In this document: piece by piece, positions 51,120 to 59,495 of the stretch
Layout: each line of letters opens with the position of its first letter
Numbering within the stretch: position 1 is the first letter of the stretch
Position numbers and translations under genes: made by a program
Origin: Chloracidobacterium sp.
GTDB lineage: Bacteria; Acidobacteriota; Blastocatellia; Pyrinomonadales; Pyrinomonadaceae
Length of the DNA stretch: 64,000 bases
Direction: 5' to 3'
NCBI GenBank assembly: GCA_016720705.1
Contig: JADKKB010000007.1
Span: 2,170,001-2,234,000 of the forward strand
Notes under the pieces: model-generated
Told to the model about the DNA's origin: nothing
The model's database searches: none
Seen by the model: only the letters and a program-made list of their open reading frames with translations

Positions 51120-54100
51120 ATGAAAAAGTTTTTTGCCGTAATGGCTGTAATACTGTTTGCGTTGCTGGCCACGGCTGCGTTCTACTTTCCGCTGACGACG
51201 TCTGAGGCACAGGCCGACTTCGGCGTTGACCCGGCCGAGCCCGATATGCCACGCATTTGGGATCGTTCGCGATCGACATTTGGCAAAGAAGATTTTCTCA
51301 AAGAGCGAGCGGAGGCGTATGCCATAAAGCGTGGCATCATTGACGGCAATGCTCCCGATCCCGGTGCACGTCCTGCGGCTGTCAGAAAGATGGAGCAGCA
51401 GGAGATCGCCCGCGACCTTTTGCCGCCATCGGAGGCAAAGAATGCACTGCTCGCCGCCTGGAGTCCGATCGGCCCTAATCCGATACCGAATGGATCTTTT
51501 CCGTGGTCCGGCCGAGTGATCGCGATCGCGGTCCATCCAACCAACCCAAACATCGTCTACGTCGGTGCGGCACAGGGCGGACTCTACCGTTCGACGGACG
51601 GCGGGACTAACTGGACAGCATTGATGGACAATGCCTTGAGCCTCGCCATCGGTGCCATCGCGATCTCACCGTCACAACCCGAAACCGTCTATGTCGGAAC
51701 CGGAGAACCAAACTTTTCGTCCGACAGTTTCTTTGGCGTCGGCATCTATCGCATCGATAACGCCAGCACGACGGCCAACATCTCGGGCCCGTTCAATAAG
51801 AATGCGGGGAATTCCGATATCTTTACCGGCCGCGGCATCGGCGAGATCATCGTCCATCCGACCAATCCGAATGTGATCTTTGCGGGCTCGACCTCGGGTC
51901 TCGGAGGCATCGGCGGGGCCGCAAATAATGTACTGCCGTCACGCGGCATTTACCGCTCGGATAATGCCGCCGGAGCGTCACCGACATTTACAAAAATGAC
52001 GGGACTCGCGGCCAATACGAACGCAAGTATCCGCGATCTGGCGATCGACCCGAATGATCCCAACATCCTCATCGCAAACGCCATTATCGGCGGCGGCACC
52101 GGCGGTATCTACCGCTCGACCAACGCACTTGCGGCCGATCCGACAACGGCGACATTTGCTCTCGTCGAGGCATTCAACTCGACGTCGACTAGCGAGCTTA
52201 CGGCCGAGTTTACGGCTATCCACCCGGCCGCCAATGCCGACGCGACGTTTTACGCGGCAACCGGCAATCTCGGCGGACGCGTATTGCGTTCGACAAATGG
52301 TGGTGCGACGTGGACCCAGCAGATCGACAATAATTTCTGCACACCGCAGTGTTTTTATGACATTGCTGTCGCTGTCGATCCGGTCAATGCCGATAAACTG
52401 TATCTCGCAGGTTCGCCGACTATGGTCATTGGCTATTCGAGTAATGCCGGCGTTTCATTTACTAATTCGGGCTCCGGCGTTCACGTCGATTCCCACGCGA
52501 TCGCGGTCGCTCCATCTGACCCGAACACTGTTTATCTGGGCACCGACGGTGGTATTTATAAGTCCACAAACGCGGCGGCATCGTTTACATCGCTTAATAA
52601 CAGCCAGTTTTTTGCCACCCAGTTTATGGGTGTTTCGGTGCATCCGACCGACCCCAACTTCACGATCGGCGGGACACAGGATAACGGCACCAACTATTAC
52701 AGCCCGACAGGGACCTGGGCACGGGTTGATAGCGGCGATGGCGGTTACACGGTGATCGACCAAAACGCCGCTGACACGACCAATGTCAGGATGTATCACA
52801 CATATTACAACTCCATCTCTGGCACCCTCGCCGGATATGCGACCCGCGGTACGACATCAGCAAGTTGGTTATTTCGCGGGTGTAACGGCTCGGCGGGCAA
52901 TGGTATTAATTGCAACGATACCAATGTCCTCTTTTATGCTCCGCTTGAGTCAGGGCCCGGCAACCCCAATTCGATCTACTTTGGGACAGACCGCCTTTAC
53001 CGCTCGGGAGACACCGGAGTCACTCATACGGTTGTCAGCCAGGCTCCGATCGAGTCGGGCGTGGCGGTCAGTGCGATAGGTATCTCGCCGCAGAATGACA
53101 ATGTTCGCATCGTTGGCCTTGCCAATGGCGGCATCTATGGGACGACCACGGGTTCGTTAACGCTGACCAATCTTGATCCGAGCAACACGGTCCCGAACTT
53201 CTTTATCGCTCGCGCCATTGTCGATCCTAACAACGTAAACACGGCGTATGTGTCGATGTCAGCGTTTGGCATCGCAACAGTTTACAAGACGACCAATCTT
53301 AGTAGCGGTACACCGACCTGGACCCTCGCTTCCGGTTCCGCCGGCAACGCCTTGCCGTTGGTTCCCGCCAGCGGATTTATCGTCGATCCGAGTGATTCGA
53401 ACACGCTCTATGCCGGCACGGACATAGGCGTTTACAAATCAGCCAATGGCGGTGCGACCTGGGCACCATTCGGAACCGGATTGCCGCGAGTGGCGGTATT
53501 TGACCTCGCTATCACTGCCGGTTCGCCGCGAAAGTTGCGTATCGCGACACACGGCAAAGGGATGTACGATATCAGCCTGGCGACCGCCCCGACGGTTCGT
53601 TCGCCGTTCGATTTTGACGGCGATAATAAGACCGACATTTCGATCTTTCGTCCGGCACCGGGCGAATGGTGGTACTCCAAGAGCAGCAACGGCGGCAACG
53701 GAGCCGTTACATTCGGCACTTCGAGCGATACGCTCACACCGGTTGATTTCACCGGAGACGGCAAGACAGATATTGCATTTTTCCGCCCGTCGACCGGCCT
53801 CTGGTACGTTCTCCGCAGCGAAGATCTGACGTTCTACGCTTTTCCGTTCGGTACGACCGGCGACGTGCCCGTCCCGGCTGATTACGACGGCGACAACAAG
53901 GGCGACGCGGCAGTTTTCCGCCCAACGACCAGCACGTGGTACATCAGCAATTCCGGCGGCGGCACGACCATTACCGGATTCGGCGCGGCGGGCGATCGGC
54001 CCGTTCCGGCTGATTACGATGGCGACGGCAAGGCCGACGTCGGTATCTATCGTCCCGGCCCGGGCCAGTGGTGGATCCAGCGGAGCACCGCCGGACTCGT

Positions 54101-54425
54101 CGCGGTACAATTTGGCCAAACCGGCGATAAGACGGTACCCGGTGACTACACGGGTGACGGAAAGGCGGACATTGCCTATTTCCGCCCATCCACGGGTAAC
54201 TGGACGGTTTTGAGAAGCGAGGACTTTTCGTTCTTTGCTTTCCCGTTCGGTACGACCGGTGACGTGCCGGTCCCGGGCGATTATGACGGTGATGGCAAGG
54301 CAGACGCGGCTATATTCCGTCCGTCAACGTCGACGTGGTACGCACAACGCTCGACCGCCGGAACGCTCATCCAAGCCTTTGGCCAAGCCGGCGATATTGC
54401 GGTACCAAATCTGTTCGTTAGATAA
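51120..54425 (+). CDS. Giant secreted protein: BNR/Asp-box propeller plus six FG-GAP-like repeats
   Basis: An 1101-residue protein with signal peptide (MKKFFAVMAVILFALLATAA). Residues ~110-830 carry sortilin/BNR-type repeats with Asp boxes such as YRSTDGGTNW, RSTNGGATW and KSANGGATW, typical of propeller folds. Residues ~840-1100 have six repeats of about 44 residues with the calcium-binding core DxDGDxxxD and FRP (for example DYDGDGKADAAIFRP). AGGAG lies 7 bases before the ATG at 51120; an in-frame ATG at 51024 is discarded. It may bind polysaccharide or protein outside the cell, but the ligand is not known. A terminator follows. Confidence 0.85.
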   Translation: MKKFFAVMAVILFALLATAAFYFPLTTSEAQADFGVDPAEPDMPRIWDRSRSTFGKEDFLKERAEAYAIKRGIIDGNAPDPGARPAAVRKMEQQEIARDLLPPSEAKNALLAAWSPIGPNPIPNGSFPWSGRVIAIAVHPTNPNIVYVGAAQGGLYRSTDGGTNWTALMDNALSLAIGAIAISPSQPETVYVGTGEPNFSSDSFFGVGIYRIDNASTTANISGPFNKNAGNSDIFTGRGIGEIIVHPTNPNVIFAGSTSGLGGIGGAANNVLPSRGIYRSDNAAGASPTFTKMTGLAANTNASIRDLAIDPNDPNILIANAIIGGGTGGIYRSTNALAADPTTATFALVEAFNSTSTSELTAEFTAIHPAANADATFYAATGNLGGRVLRSTNGGATWTQQIDNNFCTPQCFYDIAVAVDPVNADKLYLAGSPTMVIGYSSNAGVSFTNSGSGVHVDSHAIAVAPSDPNTVYLGTDGGIYKSTNAAASFTSLNNSQFFATQFMGVSVHPTDPNFTIGGTQDNGTNYYSPTGTWARVDSGDGGYTVIDQNAADTTNVRMYHTYYNSISGTLAGYATRGTTSASWLFRGCNGSAGNGINCNDTNVLFYAPLESGPGNPNSIYFGTDRLYRSGDTGVTHTVVSQAPIESGVAVSAIGISPQNDNVRIVGLANGGIYGTTTGSLTLTNLDPSNTVPNFFIARAIVDPNNVNTAYVSMSAFGIATVYKTTNLSSGTPTWTLASGSAGNALPLVPASGFIVDPSDSNTLYAGTDIGVYKSANGGATWAPFGTGLPRVAVFDLAITAGSPRKLRIATHGKGMYDISLATAPTVRSPFDFDGDNKTDISIFRPAPGEWWYSKSSNGGNGAVTFGTSSDTLTPVDFTGDGKTDIAFFRPSTGLWYVLRSEDLTFYAFPFGTTGDVPVPADYDGDNKGDAAVFRPTTSTWYISNSGGGTTITGFGAAGDRPVPADYDGDGKADVGIYRPGPGQWWIQRSTAGLVAVQFGQTGDKTVPGDYTGDGKADIAYFRPSTGNWTVLRSEDFSFFAFPFGTTGDVPVPGDYDGDGKADAAIFRPSTSTWYAQRSTAGTLIQAFGQAGDIAVPNLFVR

Positions 54426-54471
54426 CAGATGTAACGTGGAATAACCGCAAACGGCGGTGACTGTGAACAAG

Positions 54472-54505
54472 GAGTCGCGAGGGCCAACCTCGCGGCTCTT
54501 TTTTT
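54472..54505 (+). terminator. Terminator of the BNR/FG-GAP gene
   Basis: An 11-bp stem with one mismatch, GAGTCGCGAGG (54472-54482) with CCTCGCGGCTC (54488-54498), followed by seven T. Confidence 0.85.
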
Positions 54506-54547
54506 GTTCGAGTCTTTCGGCCCAAGAGTGTCCCAAATTAGGTCGAT

Positions 54548-54712
54548 TTAATTTGAAACAGTCAGCTTACATATTGTGTAACGCTAAGCCGTCCGTTTGC
54601 TGTGAGTTACAGGCGAAAAGTGTTTCAAATTAATTCCACGTTTCTGCCGAATTTGAAACAACTTAAGTCTTTTATTTAGCCACTTTAACCCCCGATTTTG
54701 TTTCAAATTAAT
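54548..54712. repeat. Four copies of a TGTTTCAAATTAA element in alternating direction
   Basis: Copies: TTAATTTGAAACA (54548-54560), TGTTTCAAATTAA (54621-54633), ATTTGAAACA (54651-54660) and TTGTTTCAAATTAA (54699-54712). They lie within 165 bases, two in each direction. Spacing is uneven (60, 17 and 38 bases), so it is not a CRISPR array. Confidence 0.7.
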
Positions 54713-54751
54713 TTTCATCCCCTCAGGCTTTTTGCAGAATGTGCTCGGAAC

Positions 54752-54785
54752 TGCCGTAACCAAGTTGTTTAGAGCAGTTACGGCA
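54752..54785. repeat. 9-bp perfect inverted repeat
   Basis: TGCCGTAAC (54752-54760) and GTTACGGCA (54777-54785), 16-base loop. No T-run follows on either strand, so it is not a clear terminator. Confidence 0.5.
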
Positions 54786-55259
54786 TCTCGGGTGTTTCAT
54801 ATTACAATTCCATATATCAGGACAATCTGATTCATTTTGCTTCGACTATTCTGCATTCCGGATGCTCCGTTGTTGGTTGACCAAGGTGTCCCATGTCCCG
54901 ACACCTCAGCGCACGCAGCGTGTCATTGATGCTCGATTCGGACTCGCATAACTCGTTAGTTTTCAAAGATCAATTGACTGGTTAAATTGTAACACGGATT
55001 GCAACGATACGTTTCTGTCGCATAGATGCAACGTCACGAGAAGGCTTTATTTGAATGCGGATGACGCCGATATTTCGGATCGATCTATAAAAGATGATCT
55101 TAAGATACGCCCTTATCTACGTCATCTGCGTCATCTGCGTTTAAGTTCTTCGTTAAATCAAAATGAGCCGCCGACCACTCAGACAATCCCCGCGTAAGGG
55201 AACTCTTCGTTGATCTCTCCCGCCACGTGTCACCCGTCACCGTATCGCCCAAAATTGTA

Positions 55260-55329
55260 TTGACACCAAGGCGCAACAGGTACAAAATGACGCTATCGCC
55301 GCCTCGCTAAACCCCTCGGACGGCGAACG
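55260..55329 (+). repeat. Direct repeat copy 1, coding remnant QVQNDAIAAS
   Basis: The stretch from TTGACACC to GGCGAACGG matches 56858-56930 (one base indel, few substitutions after CAACAGG). In one frame it gives QQVQNDAIAASLNPSDGE and stays open to a stop at about 55407 (ending EGLCPEKFNEES), so it looks like the C-terminus of a lost gene. Confidence 0.6.
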
Positions 55330-55512
55330 GCCAAAAGACATCATTCTTACGCTCGATCGCATCGAAGTGGAAGGACTATGTCCGGAGAAGTTTAATGAAG
55401 AATCATAATAGTGAAATCGTGCTCCGTATCGCTGCATCGACACGGCAACCCGGATCGCTCACACGATGGGGCAGTATGAATCTAAATAGAGAATCGACAA
55501 AATCGCAGGCCT

Positions 55513-55557
55513 GGCACCGATCGCTGGCACAGATCGCTCCTATGGGCACCGATCGCT
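55513..55557 (+). repeat. Three copies of GGCACCGATCGCT
   Basis: GGCACCGATCGCT at 55513-55525, GGCACAGATCGCT at 55526-55538 and GGCACCGATCGCT at 55545-55557. They lie 39 bases and more before the ATG at 55596. Confidence 0.5.
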
Positions 55558-55595
55558 CCTGGATGAAGACGAGTCTGAATTTAAGAGGTATTAAT

Positions 55596-56390
55596 ATGAA
55601 GATTTTAAAGAGAGTGTGTTTGACGTTTGCTGTTGCTCTATTATTAGTTGGCGTGATTTCAGCCCAGAAAACGTGGGAAAAGCCCTATAAGAAATGGAGT
55701 AAGGACGACGCGATGAAGATTGTGACCACTTCGCCATGGGCAGCTACATATCAGTCGATAAACGGGTCTGCTGCAGCATCGCAGAGCCAGATTGCCCGCA
55801 ATCAGACCGATACCGTAAATGGTGGTGGCAATGGGCGAAACGCGGGTAGTTTCGATCGAAATGCCGGGCCGGCACCGGTTGTTTTTCGCCTACATTCTGG
55901 CCGCCCAATTCGCGAGGCGATCCAGAGAGGACGGGAAATTGCGGCTGGCTACGATAAGATGGACGACCAGAAGAAACAGGAGTTTGATGCGTCGGGGAAA
56001 GGCTTTCTTGATTGTGCGATTTGCAAAGACTATTACGTAGTTTCTGCTACGAAATTTCCCGATCCTACAAGTGGGTCTGTGGATGAAGGTATTTTGCAAG
56101 GCTCAACGCTCAACGATCTAAAAGGAAACGTTTGGTTGGTTAACGATAAGGGCGAGAAGCGGGAGATATTTCAGTTTACGCCTCCAAAACGAGCGGGTGA
56201 CTCGGCGTACATGTTTTTTGCGCGAAAAGACGAAAATGGAAGCGAGCTTATACGTGCTGATACGAAATCCTTCAAGCTTCTTTTCAACAATAATTTCTTT
56301 TTAAGTTCGAATCCCTACGCGGCACTTATGCCGAGTTCTATGGAGTTCAAGGTCCCCCAGCTTTTGGTTGGGAACAAGCTTGAATTTTGA
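55596..56390 (+). CDS. Exported protein with KxWSKDDA motif, unknown function
   Basis: A 264-residue protein with signal peptide (MKILKRVCLTFAVALLLVGV, near ISAQK). The mature start reads TWEKPYKKWSKDDAMKIV and SPWAATYQ. This W..P..W..ddA.kil..SPW pattern is one I have seen in acidobacterial exported proteins but cannot name further. A Gly/Asn-rich linker follows, then a beta-rich part with CAICKDYYVVSATKFPDP and LKGNVWLVNDKGE. AGAGG lies about 9 bases before the ATG; the frame is open 201 bases further but that part is the repeat-rich leader. It stands alone between repeats. Confidence 0.65.
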   Translation: MKILKRVCLTFAVALLLVGVISAQKTWEKPYKKWSKDDAMKIVTTSPWAATYQSINGSAAASQSQIARNQTDTVNGGGNGRNAGSFDRNAGPAPVVFRLHSGRPIREAIQRGREIAAGYDKMDDQKKQEFDASGKGFLDCAICKDYYVVSATKFPDPTSGSVDEGILQGSTLNDLKGNVWLVNDKGEKREIFQFTPPKRAGDSAYMFFARKDENGSELIRADTKSFKLLFNNNFFLSSNPYAALMPSSMEFKVPQLLVGNKLEF

Positions 56391-56857
56391 TCTGAACCGA
56401 AACTTAGATTGTTTCTACGGACGAGGCTGTCTGATAACTATGGAACTCGGTGCCAGGCTTGCTATTTTGTCGATTCTAAATATATCCCGCGAAACATTGA
56501 TTAAAGGATGTGGGGTCATCTATGAAGTAACCCTTGAAGTCAAGCGCACGGGTAATATAGCATCTTTGGGATGCGATAGGTGCGTTGGATTGACTGACAA
56601 AAGAGAACAACCGGCGCCGCCATTATTAGTTAGATTCTTTCAGATACGCACCGCTGTAATTAGCGAATGCCATCATCTATTCGTGCACAGCTTCGATCGA
56701 GCGGTTGGCTACATGAAACCTGATCGGCTCATTTCCGGTTCTTCATCTGGAAATGGCTGGTCGTGCCATTAAACCTTCGTCTTCGGTCCGCGGAAAGGGA
56801 AAGAACCCAGTCGCTATCGCTCCCGGTTCTGACAGATGTTCGCCGCCTACGGAACCA

Positions 56858-56930
56858 TTGACACCCACCACACAACAGGTACAAAATGACGCTATCGCCG
56901 CTTCGCAAAACCCCACGAACGGCGAATGGC
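56858..56930 (+). repeat. Direct repeat copy 2, coding remnant QVQNDAIAAS
   Basis: The stretch TTGACACC to GGCGAATGG matches 55260-55329. In one frame it gives QQVQNDAIAASQNPTNGE and reaches a stop at about 56947. It lies on the other side of the gene at 55596-56390. Confidence 0.6.
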
Positions 56931-57071
56931 GGGAGCGACACTTATGACGGCGAGAATAGGCAAACGCGAGTGAAAAATTGTTCGAACGCGACGCTCGGTC
57001 GATACTAGTACGGGCGGCGATGGAAAGCGTGTCAAGACGGTCGCTGGGTTTGCCGATACTTCTAAACTAGT

Positions 57072-57110
57072 AAGAGGCTGTGCGGTGAGTGGATCACCGT
57101 ACAGCCTCTT
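57072..57110 (-). terminator. 17-bp hairpin after the P-domain gene
   Basis: AAGAGGCTGTGCGGTGA (57072-57088) pairs with TCACCGTACAGCCTCTT (57094-57110), 5-base loop, one G-U pair. It follows the stop of the gene at 57138-59141 (minus strand) by 27 bases. There is no U-run, so it may stabilise the message or act with Rho. Confidence 0.6.
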
Positions 57111-57137
57111 AGCATCGTAAACCAACTATCCCTAAAA

Positions 57138-59141
57138 TCAGGGAATATATGCGCTGGCAAGTGGCGTATCGGTGCTTAGGCCGAATTGTTGGATCTGGAC
57201 GCCTGTCTGTGATCGATTAAGATACCACGTCGCTCCTGACGGCCTGAAGACGGCGGCATCGGTGATTAGATCACCATCGTAATCGCCCGGAACCGGAATA
57301 TCGTTAGTCGATCCAAACGGAAAGGCATAGAAGGAAAAATCTTCGCTTCTGAGAACAAACCAGTTGCCGTTGGAGGGTCGCCACACTGCAAAGTCAACTT
57401 TGCCGTCGCCCGTATAATCGCCGGGAACCGCTTTGTCGCCCGCGACGCCGAAGGTCGCAGCGGTAACGGTGTTGTCGCTGGATCTCTGATACCACCACTC
57501 TTTGTTTGCTCCATTGGTACGGAAAATTGCGAGATCGGCTTTGTTATCACCGTCGTAATCAGCCGGAACCGGTGCGTCTGAGCTGAGCCCGAAGGACTGA
57601 ATGACGGTACCGCCGGCCGATTGTGAAATATACCAGGTCGCGCCGGCAGGTCGGAAAACCGCCGCGTCCATTTTGCCATCGCTGTCATAATCGGCAGGGA
57701 CGGGCTTATCACCGTTTGCGCCGAACGGAAAGGCATAGAAGGAAAAATCTTCGCTTCGCAATATGAGCCAGTTGCCATTTGACGGCCGCCATACCGCCAA
57801 ATCCAAATTACCGTCGCCGGTATAATCACCCGGCACTATCTTGTCACTCGGCAGCCCGAAGGAAAATGCCGAGACACCCGTGTTCTGACTTCGACGCAGC
57901 CACCACTCGCGGACTCCGCCGTTTGAACGCGAGACTGAAATATCGGATATTCCGTCGTTGTCCAGATCGTTGCTGGGAAAGACAAACCCCGTAAAATATA
58001 ATCCAAATCGCCGTAAATTTCCGCTATCGAGAACAGAATTATCGCTGACGTTCAGTTTCCAGATGCCGTCGGCATTTTCGCCTCTGAATTTCGTGAATCT
58101 TCCATCCGGTTCCGGTTGGAAAATTCCCGACAACACTTGTCCGTTTTGACTCGTTATGGTCGAAACCAATGGATTGTTGAATTGATCTTTAAGGTCGAAA
58201 GAGCAAATATTGTCGCGACTACCGCCGCGTCTACTCATAAATGTGACCGTCGTTCCTTTTGGCGACGTGAGCTTAAATGTCAGATCGCCGATAAATGTAT
58301 GATCAACTGCCGCATTTGTGTTTCCGGCGGTAGCATCACAACCTGCTTGGAACGGAAAGGTAAATTGTAAGTCCCGAATTCTGCCAATTCCGGCAACAGG
58401 AAGCGAAATATCAACACCCGCTGGAACGTTGTCGGGAATTGGAACGGCGGGGCCGGTGTAGTTTATGAGTCCCGATCCCGTCCCGCAAGTTGAATTCCAA
58501 TTGGTTGAAGAGACAGATAGGGTATATGGCGTTCCGTTGCCCACGGAGGCAACTGTCGAAAAAACGACTACAGCGATGCTCGTATTTGCAGGAATGATAG
58601 TTTGAAATGTAATAACTCTTGTGCTAGTTGTTACGCCCGTACTTACACCGGGATCACCCAGATAGCGGCCCGAACTAGAAATATCTCCGGCAACAAAGGG
58701 CTGTCTGAATGCCGCCACCGCAAGGTTCTCCGTACTTGCGTTGACGAGGGTAAAAGTAACGCAAGCCGGGGTCGAAAATGTATTGGTAATGTTATGAACA
58801 TTGTAAAGAAAAGCACCGGAATCATTAGTCCCGGGATACACGGCCCCGGAACACGTCGCAGCCGCACTTGGCCCGGCTCTGAAAAGCCGGGTCGTAAGAT
58901 TACCCGTTGACCCTCCGCTGGGTGCCGTTCCGAGCGTTCCGCTTAGACTACAGGCTTGAGGAGCAATGTCACTGTTATCGATACTTTGTCGATCACGCGT
59001 GGCGGCCAAATTTTCCTGTGCTGAAACCGAGGTTTCTAAGCCAAACGTTCCCGGTGTCACAAACAATGAAAACACCAGTGCAAGAGCCGCGGTCGTAGCT
59101 ATGATCAACGTTCTGATCAAACTTTTTTGCGTTTTTGTCAT
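57138..59141 (-). CDS. Secreted protein with proprotein-convertase P-domain and six FG-GAP-like repeats
   Basis: A 667-residue protein with signal peptide (about residues 1-40, TLIIATTAALALVFSLFVTP). Residues ~230-390 form a P-domain, recognised from IGRIRDLQFTFPF, HTFIGDLTFKLTSPKGTTVT and DGIWKLNVSDNSVLDSGNL. Residues ~400-667 are six repeats of about 44 residues with DxDGDxxxD and FRP or WRP cores. These match the repeats of the 51120-54425 gene, including the phrase LRSEDFSFYAFPFG. P-domains usually follow proteases, but no protease domain is seen in this chain. It is likely a binding or adhesion protein. Confidence 0.87.
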   Translation of the reverse strand: MTKTQKSLIRTLIIATTAALALVFSLFVTPGTFGLETSVSAQENLAATRDRQSIDNSDIAPQACSLSGTLGTAPSGGSTGNLTTRLFRAGPSAAATCSGAVYPGTNDSGAFLYNVHNITNTFSTPACVTFTLVNASTENLAVAAFRQPFVAGDISSSGRYLGDPGVSTGVTTSTRVITFQTIIPANTSIAVVVFSTVASVGNGTPYTLSVSSTNWNSTCGTGSGLINYTGPAVPIPDNVPAGVDISLPVAGIGRIRDLQFTFPFQAGCDATAGNTNAAVDHTFIGDLTFKLTSPKGTTVTFMSRRGGSRDNICSFDLKDQFNNPLVSTITSQNGQVLSGIFQPEPDGRFTKFRGENADGIWKLNVSDNSVLDSGNLRRFGLYFTGFVFPSNDLDNDGISDISVSRSNGGVREWWLRRSQNTGVSAFSFGLPSDKIVPGDYTGDGNLDLAVWRPSNGNWLILRSEDFSFYAFPFGANGDKPVPADYDSDGKMDAAVFRPAGATWYISQSAGGTVIQSFGLSSDAPVPADYDGDNKADLAIFRTNGANKEWWYQRSSDNTVTAATFGVAGDKAVPGDYTGDGKVDFAVWRPSNGNWFVLRSEDFSFYAFPFGSTNDIPVPGDYDGDLITDAAVFRPSGATWYLNRSQTGVQIQQFGLSTDTPLASAYIP

Positions 59142-59495
59142 TTTTCTTTACTCCTAATCGTATTGGGCCGGTCACACGGATCAATGGCGCTGTGATATGT
59201 ACTCCAAAAGGTACCAGACTTAGTTGAGTCAGACATTTTTGTCGGCAATCGATCCCGAAAATCTCAAGAGATATCTATTTTGTCACGAGATCCGAGTCAG
59301 AGAGCTCTATAGGTCAGGCACTTCCTCGTCGATCAAAGGCAACCCATTTACCGTCTATCGTGATAAATCGTGTTGAGTCCACTATATAGCCAATGCCGTC
59401 GTTCAGCAAGACTTTGCCATTATCATTTGCCGAATAATAAAATGCGGCTGCCCTAAAGAGCAGCCGCAAACTTCCCAATTGAATTAACCGTCGGT
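59142..59495. other. 354-base intergenic stretch with a terminator
   Basis: No gene is seen. It holds the terminator of the M13 peptidase (59430-59467) and the leader of the P-domain gene. A short frame at 59314-59682 overlaps the M13 gene and is a shadow. Confidence 0.6.
59430..59467 (-). terminator. Terminator-like hairpin of the M13 peptidase gene
   Basis: On the minus strand GCGGCTGC and GCAGCCGC (59444-59451 and 59460-59467), 8-base loop, are followed by ATTTTATTATTCG (59431-59443), a U-rich but broken run. It is 28 bases after the stop codon. Confidence 0.75.

Larger units (their letters stand above)
54506..55595. other. Intergenic stretch with repeats and decayed coding sequence, no confident gene
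   Basis: No reading frame here is convincing. The stretch holds the four TTTGAAAC-type repeats (54548-54712), an inverted repeat (54752-54785), a 9-bp tandem stretch of GTCATCTGC (55124-55145), a peptide-coding remnant shared with 56858-56930, and three 13-base repeats (55513-55557). The base use is patchy. Confidence 0.6.
56391..57137. other. Intergenic stretch without a confident gene
   Basis: A frame at 56368-56772 is open but overlaps the end of the gene before it, has no ribosome site and no recognisable sequence. The stretch contains the second copy of the QVQNDAIAAS repeat (56858-56930) and a long hairpin at 57072-57110. Confidence 0.55.

Noticed and set aside
54548..54712. CRISPR array
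   Set aside because: Only 10-13 base repeats in alternating directions with uneven spacing; no cas genes.
55100..55285. 61-residue minus-strand frame ending NADDADDVDKG
   Set aside because: It is a translation of the GTCATCTGC word repeat, without a ribosome site.
56368..56772. 134-residue plus-strand frame
   Set aside because: Overlaps the preceding gene's end, no ribosome site, no recognisable sequence.
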